Shown piece by piece: positions 25,619-34,377 of a stretch of DNA of 47,416 bases; position 1 is the stretch's first letter, and each line of letters begins with the position of its first letter. The DNA lies in the NCBI RefSeq assembly GCF_016584665.1, contig NZ_BBJB01000113.1, forward strand, positions 1-47,416, written 5' to 3'. The DNA comes from Pseudanabaena sp. lw0831 (GTDB taxonomy: Bacteria; Cyanobacteriota; Cyanobacteriia; Pseudanabaenales; Pseudanabaenaceae). The notes beneath the pieces are model-generated. The model was not told the DNA's origin. It did no database searches and saw only the letters and a list, made by a program, of their open reading frames with translations. The translations under genes were made by a program, and so were the position numbers.

Positions 25619-26839
25619 TCAAGCATTGAGAGCAATATCCATTGTGTCAATCATATATGTCTCAAAGAATCCTTTGGGAGCATTTAAGATTTGTCCATCT
25701 TTAGTAAATTCAATCCTATGAGCAATGCTGCCATCTTTAATCGAGTTTTCAAAATAATAAACAGCTACATCTTCTGGTTTAATTTCTCCTGTGACAATTA
25801 GCAACCTCATCCTATTGAGCAAATATTCACTATGAGTTTCAACAATATAATTTTTATTTCTCTCTTTAACTTGCTTAACTAAATAATTACCTAAGTTGGC
25901 TTGTACAGAAGGATGTAAATGTATTTCTGGTTGAGACATTATTAGAGTGGAATCATCAGACAACTGCAAATCAGCGACAATAATAGGTAAGAACTGACTA
26001 ATTCCGAAACCAACATCAGCTAAAGATGCCCATTTACTTTTGCCTTTAACCTTAACTTTTAATTCAAACCTACCCCCAGATAATCTTTGAAGCTTAATGT
26101 CATGTAATATTTTCAAGGCTCTAAGAATAGAAACTAATTCATATAACTCATCTGCCACGTTATCATTCCATTCTAAAATCTGGTCTATATAGCCACCTCC
26201 AAACTTATCAACTTTATCAGTTGCTAATGATTGGTAGTAAGTACGATCAGGATGAGATCTAAAAGAACTTATGAAGTTAAAACCGGGGTTTAAAATCCAG
26301 CTATCATATAGACCTCCATGTATATGAGCAATCCAACCACCAATATCATCATCGAAATCCTGAATAATCAGATTTCTGACATCCTTTCCATAATTATGAT
26401 TAGAATAGTTTGCAATGTAAGACAAGTCTTCTTTTTGCTTGATTTCAATTTCACTAAAAGGAGGAGTTGTTTTTGATATATTTAAACTGCTTAACTTTGG
26501 AGATTTACTGTTGGGATCAAAATACCATTTTGTTCTCACTAATTCCGGATTAAAGTAATCAGCAGATAGTGTCATTTCAATTCCAATTTGGTTTTTTAAA
26601 TCATGATTAAAGGAAACCTCCCCAAATCCACCCATATTTACATAATTTCCATTGAATGACAAATACAAAGGGAAGGAAACTATATGGAAATTTACGCTTT
26701 GAATCGGCGCTAATATTCCATATATCAGAGAACTTTTACCGCTACTATTTTCACCTGTAAGCAAAGTTATTTTTGAGAAGGAAATATCTACTTCTTTAAA
26801 GCATTTAAAATTTTTTAGAGCTATTTGATGAATCCACAT
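25619..26839 (-). CDS. ABC-type AAA ATPase (DUF3696-like), putative defence sensor
   Basis: This 406-residue ATPase of the OLD/RecF-like ABC group begins IALKNFKCFKEVDISF, with Walker A GENSSGKSS (29-37). A signature-like SLADVGFGISQFLPII is followed by IMSQPEIHLHPSVQ (Ser302-Gln303-Pro304-Glu305) and the H-loop region VETHSEYLLNRMR. The C-terminus ILNAPKGFFETYMID matches the DUF3696 tail. The Walker B acidic position that is normally Glu before QPE is Ser302. No Toprim nuclease is fused; the separate PIN gene may supply that role. The layout resembles ATPase-plus-effector abortive-infection systems such as PARIS, but the effector differs. Confidence 0.85.
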   Translation of the reverse strand: MWIHQIALKNFKCFKEVDISFSKITLLTGENSSGKSSLIYGILAPIQSVNFHIVSFPLYLSFNGNYVNMGGFGEVSFNHDLKNQIGIEMTLSADYFNPELVRTKWYFDPNSKSPKLSSLNISKTTPPFSEIEIKQKEDLSYIANYSNHNYGKDVRNLIIQDFDDDIGGWIAHIHGGLYDSWILNPGFNFISSFRSHPDRTYYQSLATDKVDKFGGGYIDQILEWNDNVADELYELVSILRALKILHDIKLQRLSGGRFELKVKVKGKSKWASLADVGFGISQFLPIIVADLQLSDDSTLIMSQPEIHLHPSVQANLGNYLVKQVKERNKNYIVETHSEYLLNRMRLLIVTGEIKPEDVAVYYFENSIKDGSIAHRIEFTKDGQILNAPKGFFETYMIDTMDIALNA

Positions 26840-26952
26840 AAGTGAGGTTTCCTGAAAGGATTTTTTGAAATATATATGTTTAGTTTATATCTGCGATTCT
26901 ATAATTTGCCGATCCCGATAAATCTCTAACGAGTTCCCGAATCTAAATACAT

Positions 26953-27050
26953 GGCACTGGTCAGTTAATGAGGGATGGGTGCTGAAATTCACATTTCATG
27001 CCGACAAAAAAGACGCAAATACGTTGATCACGTTTTAGCTGACCAGTGCC
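26953..27050. mobile_element. 98-bp MITE-like element with 7-bp target duplication
   Basis: Terminal inverted repeats GGCACTGGTCAG (26953-26964) and CTGACCAGTGCC (27039-27050) match perfectly and extend a few bases with one mismatch. AATACAT flanks it on both sides (26946-26952 and 27051-27057). No transposase is encoded. It sits in the 259-base gap upstream of the ATPase-PIN operon and downstream of larB. Confidence 0.8.
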
Positions 27051-27098
27051 AATACATAATAAAAATTATAAAAGTCCTAGCTTTGTTTTACTACATTT

Positions 27099-27863
27099 TT
27101 AAAAATCTTGCTGATCGCTTGCTAAGCGTAAAATTTTTCCTGCCAACATCGCCGCTCCGAAGCCGTTATCGATATTTACCACACCCACACCAGTTGCACA
27201 GGAATTAAGCATCGTCAGCAAAGGCGCAAGCCCATTAAAACTAGCACCATAACCAATACTCGTCGGCACAGCCACAATCGGGCAATCCGCCAAACCCGCA
27301 ACCACACTTGCCAGCGCTCCCTCCATGCCAGCGACCACAATAATCACATCAGCATCCGCGATCGCATCACGATGACTGAGCAAGCGATGGATTCCTGCCA
27401 CACCCACATCCCAAAGCCGCTTCACCGTAAATCCACATAGCTCACCTGTCACAGCAGCTTCCTCTGCGATCGGTAGATCGGCAGTTCCTGCGGTAAGGAT
27501 TGTCATCGTGCCTTGCTTTTTCATAGTTGATTCACCGAGACAGCAAATTTGGGCGATCGGGTAATATCGCAAACCGCGCAAAGATGGCTGAATCAGTTCA
27601 TAAACTACGGTTGATATTTTGGTTGCCATTACTAATGGATTTTTGGACTCCATCACCCGCATAATCTGGACAATCTGCTCAGGAGTTTTACCCAAACCAA
27701 AAATCACTTCAGGAAATCCTGTTCGTAAAGTGCGATGGTGATCGATTTTGGCAAAATCTCCAACTGTTTCATAGTGTAGATATTTCAATTCTTCTAAAGC
27801 TTTCTCTGGGCTAAGTTCTCCTTTCGCTACTGTTTCCAGAATTTGCTTTAAGTTGTCGTGCAT
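27099..27863 (-). CDS. larB: Nickel-pincer cofactor biosynthesis protein LarB
   Basis: This 254-residue protein has an N-terminal segment KGELSPEKALEELKYLHYETVGDFAKIDHHR and a PurE-like C-terminal domain, with ILTAGTADLPIAEEAA, RLWDVGVAGIHRLL and VPTSIGYGASFNGLAPLLTMLNSCATGVGVV. This combination defines LarB. LarB carboxylates and hydrolyses nicotinic acid adenine dinucleotide as the first step to the nickel-pincer cofactor. Neither larC nor larE is in the window, so either they lie elsewhere or the protein does something else here. Confidence 0.9.
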   Translation of the reverse strand: MHDNLKQILETVAKGELSPEKALEELKYLHYETVGDFAKIDHHRTLRTGFPEVIFGLGKTPEQIVQIMRVMESKNPLVMATKISTVVYELIQPSLRGLRYYPIAQICCLGESTMKKQGTMTILTAGTADLPIAEEAAVTGELCGFTVKRLWDVGVAGIHRLLSHRDAIADADVIIVVAGMEGALASVVAGLADCPIVAVPTSIGYGASFNGLAPLLTMLNSCATGVGVVNIDNGFGAAMLAGKILRLASDQQDF

Positions 27864-27892
27864 AGAGATTAAACGTGCTGATTTAGGGAATT

Positions 27893-27945
27893 ACCCAAAT
27901 TTGTAAGGTTGCGCTCCGCAGGGGCGCAACCTTACAAATTTGGGT
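27893..27945. terminator. Hairpin between the FTR1 gene and larB
   Basis: A perfect 22-bp stem (27893-27914 and 27924-27945) with a 9-base loop lies 34 bases past the FTR1 stop. Confidence 0.8.
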
Positions 27946-27979
27946 TTTCAATTAATTATTTTACCGATTTACGGCAGCC

Positions 27980-28906
27980 TCAACTATTCGTCATACTTTT
28001 AATAGGCTTATCCGAAAGGCTTTGGAAATATAGCAAACCCGCAGAGGTCAGGAACGTGAAGTAAGCGATCGCTTGTCCTAGAAATAGGCGATCGCGAAAG
28101 CCAAACAAAGCTTTGAGCAAGATCCCAGGGAATTCTTGGTCAGGAAGAATCTCATGCACATCCCAAACTAAACCACCTAGAAGACAAGAAGTTAATCCAG
28201 TTGTTGCATCCGTTGGGAAACAAAGCGAAGCTTGCGAGAGTTCAGCGTAGGCTGCTACGGCTTTGTCAAGATGCCCGATCGCACTAATTACTAAACCTCC
28301 AACGATTAGTAATAGAAATATACCCATCGCTTGAAAAAATACTTTAAGATTGATGCGAATCCCGAACTGAAACAGCGCAATCCCGATCCCTACAGCACCA
28401 ACTAAACCTGCGATCGCACCCAAAATTGGCACAAGTCCGCCTTGCAGCTTTGCCGAGATAAAAATCACCACCTCAAAACCTTCGCGCAAAACTGCGATTA
28501 AAATCAGCGTGAATACGGCAAAGCCTGCATTCTTTTCATTCGAGATCGCCTTGCCAATTCGCCCTTCGATTTCACCCTTCAGCGCTTTAGCATTTTCAGT
28601 CATCCATACCAACATCCAACTCAACATGGCGATCGCAGTAATTCCCAAAAGCCCTTGCCATAATTGCCCATAAAAAGCTGCTTGGTCTGGGTCAGTACTT
28701 TCGACCTGTTTGAGAAACCAATTCAGTAATATCCCCATCACAAAGCTAGCCAAGATACCTGTACCAATGCCGCCAAATACCCAAGGGTTAAGCGAACTGC
28801 GATCAGCTTTTTTGAGATATGCCATCACGATGCCCACCACAAGGGCGGCTTCAACACCTTCGCGTAAAGTAATCGCAAAAATCGGTAAGGCTGCACTGAA
28901 ATCCAT
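27980..28906 (-). CDS. FTR1-family high-affinity iron permease
   Basis: This 308-residue polytopic membrane protein has about seven segments and both conserved REGxE iron-binding motifs: LREGVEAALVVGIVMAYL near residue 16, and LREGFEVVIFISAKLQ near 140. It belongs to the FTR1/EfeU family, which moves ferric iron across the membrane. The EfeO and EfeB partners are not nearby. Between the last two helices is a loop with paired cysteines (SLCFPTDATTGLTSCLLGG). Confidence 0.9.
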   Translation of the reverse strand: MDFSAALPIFAITLREGVEAALVVGIVMAYLKKADRSSLNPWVFGGIGTGILASFVMGILLNWFLKQVESTDPDQAAFYGQLWQGLLGITAIAMLSWMLVWMTENAKALKGEIEGRIGKAISNEKNAGFAVFTLILIAVLREGFEVVIFISAKLQGGLVPILGAIAGLVGAVGIGIALFQFGIRINLKVFFQAMGIFLLLIVGGLVISAIGHLDKAVAAYAELSQASLCFPTDATTGLTSCLLGGLVWDVHEILPDQEFPGILLKALFGFRDRLFLGQAIAYFTFLTSAGLLYFQSLSDKPIKSMTNS

Positions 28907-29027
28907 ATAAGTTTCCTTTAGTTTACTAGTAACTCTCTCTAATCATTTGTCAAAGATAACGTATACAAATTCAATTCCCCACAAATAGCGATCGCTATCT
29001 ATTTCAGTAATTTATCATATTTAGCTC

Positions 29028-29190
29028 TAGTGGTGCAGAAAACTTTTTGAGGTCTTATTTGAGACTTAGTTTTGGTAAATTAGCATCTTGGAATAGCCTA
29101 TTTACAAGGCTTTATATCAAGGCTTTTAAAAATCTATCTTAAGTTAAGATTAGGACATAATGCTGGTTCCCAGACTTTTCTGCACCACTA
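29028..29190. mobile_element. 163-bp MITE-like element
   Basis: Perfect 15-bp terminal inverted repeats, TAGTGGTGCAGAAAA (29028-29042) and its complement (29176-29190), are flanked by AGCTC on each side (29023-29027 and 29191-29195). An alternative reading is a TA duplication with 13-bp ends, as for IS630-type elements. The interior is AT-rich and non-coding. It occupies half of the 333-base gap between the TumE and FTR1 genes. Confidence 0.8.
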
Positions 29191-29239
29191 AGCTCATAAA
29201 CCTATCAATAAGCAAGAGGCGATCGCTATTTTTTACTCA

Positions 29240-29605
29240 TTATCTCTGTTTTTGAGCAATTTCTAAAAGTACCTGATACAAAATGATTTCAGGAGATTCC
29301 CTAACATCATCCCCTTCATGCTTGTGATGAGGAAATGTAAAAATTTCAACATGATGGGGGGCATTATCATAGCGAAAAATCATGACTTGATTTTCATTCA
29401 TGTAATGATATCGATATTTTAACTTCCGTTGAATTTCAGTATTTTTAACCTCAACAAAATCCAAACGATGATTATTTTCAAAGATAATCGAGCCGCCAAT
29501 ATAACCTTGGGTAACATTGTAGATTTTCTTAGTCAGTGAGACAAAACGGACATTTGGGAAATCCCGAATCGTTTGCTCAATTTCGATAAAATAAGTCTCA
29601 ATCAT
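29240..29605 (-). CDS. TumE-like (DUF6516) toxin
   Basis: This 121-residue protein has the pattern I associate with TumE/DUF6516: GGSIIFENNHRLDFVEVKNT, then KLKYRYHYMNENQVMIFRYD and APHHVEIFTFPHHKHEG. The family is predicted to be the toxin of a type II-like toxin-antitoxin pair. The gene overlaps the upstream antitoxin-like gene by four bases, which fits. The mode of action is not established from the sequence. The paired histidines (HH, HKH) may be catalytic or metal-binding. Confidence 0.7.
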   Translation of the reverse strand: MIETYFIEIEQTIRDFPNVRFVSLTKKIYNVTQGYIGGSIIFENNHRLDFVEVKNTEIQRKLKYRYHYMNENQVMIFRYDNAPHHVEIFTFPHHKHEGDDVRESPEIILYQVLLEIAQKQR

Positions 29606-29910
29606 CTCAATTCGCTAAGCTGCATCTGATTGTGACAAAGCATTTCGTACAAACCTGACCAAACCATAAAATCTGCATCATCCCCTAAAATACCTTGAGA
29701 GAATCTCTCTTGAAAGTCTTCAGAAGTCATTTGATGTTTTTGTTCAAATTCCTTTAGATCCAATCGCAAGTTTAAGACACCTTTTTGTAATTCTGAAATT
29801 TGATAGGAAATAATAGTTCTTGCAAATATCTCCGTATCTTGCACCTGACTTAAAATTTTTCTAAGTCTTTTTTCTGTTTGCGGCTGAACAGATAGATGAA
29901 AGTCAATCAT
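29602..29910 (-). CDS. Antitoxin-like partner of the TumE protein
   Basis: This 102-residue helical protein with many charged residues (KRLRKILSQVQDTEIFARTI, LRLDLKEFEQKHQM) has no clear DNA-binding motif. It precedes the TumE-like gene and overlaps it by four bases. The first gene of such pairs is the antitoxin, so that role is inferred from order and coupling. A hairpin separates it from acnB upstream. Confidence 0.65.
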   Translation of the reverse strand: MIDFHLSVQPQTEKRLRKILSQVQDTEIFARTIISYQISELQKGVLNLRLDLKEFEQKHQMTSEDFQERFSQGILGDDADFMVWSGLYEMLCHNQMQLSELR

Positions 29911-29942
29911 TGTACCTTATCCTTAAATTAGAAAAATCATAA

Positions 29943-29985
29943 ATAATGTTAAGGTGAGTCGTTTATAGACTCACCTTAACATTAT
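29943..29985. terminator. Hairpin downstream of acnB
   Basis: A perfect 18-bp stem, ATAATGTTAAGGTGAGTC, with a 7-base loop lies 15 bases past the acnB stop. Confidence 0.8.
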
Positions 29986-30000
29986 AAGCAAATCAACTAA

Positions 30001-32601
30001 CTACTTCGCTGCTATAGGCATACCCAAAATGTCCTCAATACGCGGCATATCCTCTAATGCAATCACCCGACCTTGATCTTCAAAATTGGAGATCTGATCG
30101 AAGTTGAGATAGCGATAAAGCTCACTGGCAAAAGGATCGATCTTTCTCGTGACGATCGCTTGATATTCATCCACCGTAGGAATCTTACCTAGCAAGGCAC
30201 AGACGGATGCTAGTTCCGCCGAACCGAGATAGACTTGAGCATCTTTGCCCATGCGATTATTGAAGTTACGAGTGGAAGTCGAGAATACCGTCGCGCCATC
30301 GGCAACACGGGCTTGATTACCCATGCAGAGCGAACATCCTGGAACTTCCGTTCTGGCTCCAGCGACACCGAAAGTACTGTAGATCCCTTCTTCTTTGAGT
30401 TGGAACTCATCCATGCGCGTGGGTGGCGCTATCCAGAGACGGGTTTTGACTGGAGGTTCTTTTTCGAGAACCTTGGCGGCGGCGCGGTAATGTCCGATAT
30501 TAGTCATGCAGGAGCCGATAAATACTTCATCTACGCGATCGCCTGCAACTTCTGAGAGCAACTTCACATTGTCAGGATCGTTCGGTGCAGCAACGATTGG
30601 CTCTTTAATTTCATTGAGATCGATCTCGATGATTTCTGCATATTCGGCATCGGGATCGGCTTCCATGAGAACAGGATTCGCGAGCCATTCTTCCATTTTG
30701 GCAATGCGGCGGAGCAGTGTTTTGGCATCGCTGTAACCGCGAGCGATCATGTTTTTCATCAAAGCGACATTCGATCGCAAGTATTCGGCAACTGTCTCAG
30801 TGCTAAGCTTAATCGTACTGCCTGAGCAGGAACGCTCAGCGGTGGCATCGGTGAGTTCAAAGGCTTGTTCCACTTTTAGATCGGGTAAACCTTCAATTTC
30901 CATGATTCGACCTGCGAAGACATTCTTTTTATTCTTCTTCTCAACTGTCAGCAATCCTTTTTGAATGGCAATATAGGGAATCGCATTCACGACATCCCGC
31001 AGGGTGACACCAGCTTGCAACTCACCTGTGAAGCGTACTAATACGGATTCAGGCATGTCCAAGGGCATAATTCCCAATGCGGCAGCGAAGGCGACTAGTC
31101 CTGAACCTGCGGGAAATGAAATGCCAAGAGGAAAACGAGTATGGGAATCACCGCCAGTACCGACAGTATCGGGTAATAGCATTCTGTTTAGCCAAGAGTG
31201 GATAATGCCATCATTGGGACGGAGCGCCACGCCTGCGCGAGTAGAAAAGAAATCGGGAAGTTCCTTATGGGTTTTGATGTCCGTAGGTTTGGGATAGGCG
31301 GCGGTATGACAGAAGCTCTGAAGCACTAAGTCAGCGCTAAATCCTAAACAGGCAAGTTCTTGCAACTCATCGCGAGTCATGGGGCCAGTTGTATCTTGGG
31401 AACCAACGGTCGTCATCAAGGGTTCGCAAGAAGTATAGGGACGCACACCAGTCACGCCGCAAGCTTTGCCGACCATCTTTTGAGCGAGAGTGTAGCCTTT
31501 GCCTGTGTCGGTTGGGACAGATGGAAGGATGAAGATATCGCTAGCAGGTAAACCAATCGCATGGCGAGTTTTGGCAGTGAGACTGCGACCGATCAAGAGA
31601 GGAATGCGACCACCTGCACGAACTTCATCAGCGATCGTATCAGGGGTGAGGCTAAAGGTGGAAATAGTTTCACCAGCTGCGTTTGTAATCTTACCTTCGC
31701 GAGTGTGGATCGTAATCACATCACCCATTTCCAATTTAGAGACATCGCACTGAATCGGTAATGCGCCTGCATCTTCAGCCGTGTTAAAGAAAATTGGGGC
31801 GATCGTGCTACCGAGAATTACCCCGCCTGATCGCTTATTAGGAATGAACGGAATATCATTGCCTATATGCCACAGTACCGAGTTAATCGCCGATTTTCGC
31901 GAAGACCCAGTTCCTACAACATCACCAACAAAGGCGACAGGATGACCTTTTTTCTTAAGTTCAGCAATGGTTTTTAGACCAGTGGGCATCATTGATTCCA
32001 ACATGCAGAGCGCATGGAGGGGAATGTCAGGACGTGAGAAAGCTTGAGAGGCAGGTGAAAAGTCATCGGTATTGATTTCACCTGTTACTTTAAAAACAGT
32101 AACAGTAACAGTCTCAGGCAATACGGGGCGACTGGTAAACCATTCGGCTGCTGCCCATGACTCGATTACGCCTCTGGCTCTAGCGTTAGTTTTAGATAAT
32201 TCCAAAACTTGATTGAAGGCATCAAATACTAGGAGCGTTTTCTTGAGAGCAGTTGCAGCAAGATCGCCTAAATCATCATTTTCTAGCAAATCGATTAGAG
32301 TATGCACGTTATAGCCACCGACCATCGTGCCAAGCAATTCCACTGCTCTTGACGGTGTAACCAATGGTGATGTCAATTCACCCTTAGCGATCGCAGTTAG
32401 CCATCCTGCTTTGACATAGGCAGCCTGATCGACTCCTGGGGGAATGCGATCGCGTAGTAACGATAGTAAAAATTCTTCTTCACCTGCTGGAGGCTTTTGC
32501 AATAAATCGCAAAGTGCCGAAGCTTGCTGGGCATTCAAGGGCAAAGGGGGAATCCCTTGCTGGGCGCGTTCGGCAACATGGTTACGGTAGGCTGATAACA
32601 T
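30001..32601 (-). CDS. acnB: Bifunctional aconitate hydratase 2 / 2-methylisocitrate dehydratase
   Basis: This 866-residue iron-sulfur enzyme isomerises citrate to isocitrate. It starts with the AcnB-type HEAT-like domain ([21 protein letters not shown]), then the swivel domain ([21 protein letters not shown]) and the catalytic core. The 4Fe-4S cysteines are seen in SCMTNIG and [11 protein letters not shown]. The length and N-terminal swivel order mark AcnB rather than AcnA. It is the usual aconitase of cyanobacteria, feeding 2-oxoglutarate for nitrogen assimilation. Hairpins bracket it on both sides. Confidence 0.97.
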   Translation of the reverse strand: MLSAYRNHVAERAQQGIPPLPLNAQQASALCDLLQKPPAGEEEFLLSLLRDRIPPGVDQAAYVKAGWLTAIAKGELTSPLVTPSRAVELLGTMVGGYNVHTLIDLLENDDLGDLAATALKKTLLVFDAFNQVLELSKTNARARGVIESWAAAEWFTSRPVLPETVTVTVFKVTGEINTDDFSPASQAFSRPDIPLHALCMLESMMPTGLKTIAELKKKGHPVAFVGDVVGTGSSRKSAINSVLWHIGNDIPFIPNKRSGGVILGSTIAPIFFNTAEDAGALPIQCDVSKLEMGDVITIHTREGKITNAAGETISTFSLTPDTIADEVRAGGRIPLLIGRSLTAKTRHAIGLPASDIFILPSVPTDTGKGYTLAQKMVGKACGVTGVRPYTSCEPLMTTVGSQDTTGPMTRDELQELACLGFSADLVLQSFCHTAAYPKPTDIKTHKELPDFFSTRAGVALRPNDGIIHSWLNRMLLPDTVGTGGDSHTRFPLGISFPAGSGLVAFAAALGIMPLDMPESVLVRFTGELQAGVTLRDVVNAIPYIAIQKGLLTVEKKNKKNVFAGRIMEIEGLPDLKVEQAFELTDATAERSCSGSTIKLSTETVAEYLRSNVALMKNMIARGYSDAKTLLRRIAKMEEWLANPVLMEADPDAEYAEIIEIDLNEIKEPIVAAPNDPDNVKLLSEVAGDRVDEVFIGSCMTNIGHYRAAAKVLEKEPPVKTRLWIAPPTRMDEFQLKEEGIYSTFGVAGARTEVPGCSLCMGNQARVADGATVFSTSTRNFNNRMGKDAQVYLGSAELASVCALLGKIPTVDEYQAIVTRKIDPFASELYRYLNFDQISNFEDQGRVIALEDMPRIEDILGMPIAAK

Positions 32602-32635
32602 ACGTTGTTATTTCTAATTCTGTAATTGAGATATA

Positions 32636-32682
32636 GCAGATTGTGAGAGTATGACCCTCTGGGGCACACTCTCACAATCTGC
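32636..32682. repeat. 22-bp near-perfect palindrome upstream of acnB
   Basis: Arms 32636-32657 and 32661-32682 around TCT have two mismatches near the apex. It lies downstream of the histidine kinase gene and may terminate it. Confidence 0.75.
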
Positions 32683-32748
32683 CGAGGATAGCTATATTAT
32701 CGATCCTATTAAACTTTGGTGCGGAAATTATGTTTGCGTTGATATGTT

Positions 32749-34377
32749 TTAGGTTTTGCAGAGATTGGGGTTCAAAGTAAAATGAAAACTTGTGCCAGCT
32801 AAACAAGATAAATCTAAACTAGCTCGCAATTGTTGAGTCATAATACGTACCAGTCTTAAACCAAGTGAAGCAGTTGCTTTAAAGTCAATATTTTCAGGAA
32901 TCCCTATCCCATTATCACGAATGATTAAATGTAAGTTTTCGTCATCCAGCGACTTATATAAAATTACTTCAATTAAGCCCACATTATTATTTGGGAATGC
33001 ATACTTAAAAGCATTTGTTAATAGTTCATTCACGATTAATCCCATAGAAATGGCCGTATCAACATTCAATTGAGTTGGCTTAATATCTAATTTTAATTCA
33101 ACTTGGCTAGTATTAAAACTTGTGGAACTATAGAGATTACCGACTAGACGCTGTAGGTATTCACAAAAATCAACCTTATCCACATCATGAGATTGATATA
33201 ATTGCTCATGAATTAGCGACATTGTATGAATCCGTCGTTGACTATCGGAAATCGCTCTCAACGCTTCTGCATCACTTATATAACGAGCTTGCATCGACAG
33301 CAAGCTATCAACCACACTAAGATTATTTTTAACCCGATGATGTACTTCTCTTAATAGAACTTCCTTGTCCGCAAGTGATGATTGCAGCCTTGATTCAACT
33401 TCTTTTAACTTTGTGATGTCAGATGCTGCGCCAATTGTCTGCTTAACAGTGCCATCAGCATTACAGAAAAAAACAGTTTCTTGACTATAAAACCATTTCC
33501 ATTTGCCATGAATATCTCTCATGCGATATTCAAAGACAAATAAATCTTCAGGATTCTCTTCAGGTTCTTTGTTGCGAATAAGCTCGTAATGATCTTTTAC
33601 TTTTTCTAGATCATCAGGATGAATGACCTTATGCAGTAGTAAGTCACCCATTGCTTGAATTTCTGATGGTGTATATCCCAGAAGATGTGTAATAGCTTGA
33701 TTGCAGTAAATATTACGATGTTCTTCGATATCGTAAATATAGAGAATGCTGGGAGTAGTATCGGCAATCCGTTGAATAAATTGTTGACTGCTTTTGAGAG
33801 CTTGTTCAGTCTGTTTACGGGTTAACGAGATCGCAATATAAGTAACAATTGTCTGTGTTAATTGGACTTCTTCTTCCGTAAATTGCCTTGGCGCATCAAA
33901 ATACGCAACAATATCCCCTAAGTGTCGGCGTTCGTACTGTAGCGGAAATACTGCCAAGGCTCCAATGCTTTCAGCTAGGCATATACTTTGTAAACTGCGA
34001 TCGCTAGGCAATATCGCACAGTAAGGAAAAGTCCTGAATTTGAGTTCAATTTGATGAGATGAATCTTCAAAGAATGCTTCAATAGATTGCCTGTAACCTT
34101 GACTAATTCCTACAGATTCTTGATATTTTAAACAATGATTAGCTTTAGTTGTAATCACGGCCGAACGCGAAGTTCTTAGAGCAGTACAGATTCCATTTAT
34201 CGCAATTTGATAAATTTCATTAACTGATTGTGCAGCATTTAACGCTGATACAAAGTCGTACATCAGCCTTAAGCGATTGAGCTGCAAATTCAAGCGATCT
34301 TCAGATAGTTGTTGATCCGCGATCGTTTGTACTAATTGCAGGTTAACTTCTTTGAGTTCTGTCCTTACTTTAGCCAT
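32749..34377 (-). CDS. Sensor histidine kinase (GAF-PAS-HisKA_2)
   Basis: This roughly 542-residue soluble kinase has a coiled N-terminus, a GAF-like domain (about 45-190), a PAS domain (about 205-325, with IYDIEEHRNIYCNQAITHLLGY and a PAC end) and a HisKA_2 dimerisation domain whose phosphorylatable His lies in REVHHRVKNNL. A HATPase_c domain follows, with NELLTNAFKYAF and DNGIGIPE. I choose the ATG at 34377: AGGAGG lies at the best distance, and an earlier GTG/ATG pair lies inside or right after that site. The start overlaps the tldD stop by eight bases, so translation is coupled. The partner regulator is not adjacent. Confidence 0.92.
   Translation of the reverse strand: MAKVRTELKEVNLQLVQTIADQQLSEDRLNLQLNRLRLMYDFVSALNAAQSVNEIYQIAINGICTALRTSRSAVITTKANHCLKYQESVGISQGYRQSIEAFFEDSSHQIELKFRTFPYCAILPSDRSLQSICLAESIGALAVFPLQYERRHLGDIVAYFDAPRQFTEEEVQLTQTIVTYIAISLTRKQTEQALKSSQQFIQRIADTTPSILYIYDIEEHRNIYCNQAITHLLGYTPSEIQAMGDLLLHKVIHPDDLEKVKDHYELIRNKEPEENPEDLFVFEYRMRDIHGKWKWFYSQETVFFCNADGTVKQTIGAASDITKLKEVESRLQSSLADKEVLLREVHHRVKNNLSVVDSLLSMQARYISDAEALRAISDSQRRIHTMSLIHEQLYQSHDVDKVDFCEYLQRLVGNLYSSTSFNTSQVELKLDIKPTQLNVDTAISMGLIVNELLTNAFKYAFPNNNVGLIEVILYKSLDDENLHLIIRDNGIGIPENIDFKATASLGLRLVRIMTQQLRASLDLSCLAGTSFHFTLNPNLCKT

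Noticed and set aside
25619-26839. PARIS AriA or a complete OLD nuclease
   Set aside because: There is no Toprim domain in the protein and the partner is PIN-like rather than the Toprim AriB, so a named system is not claimed.
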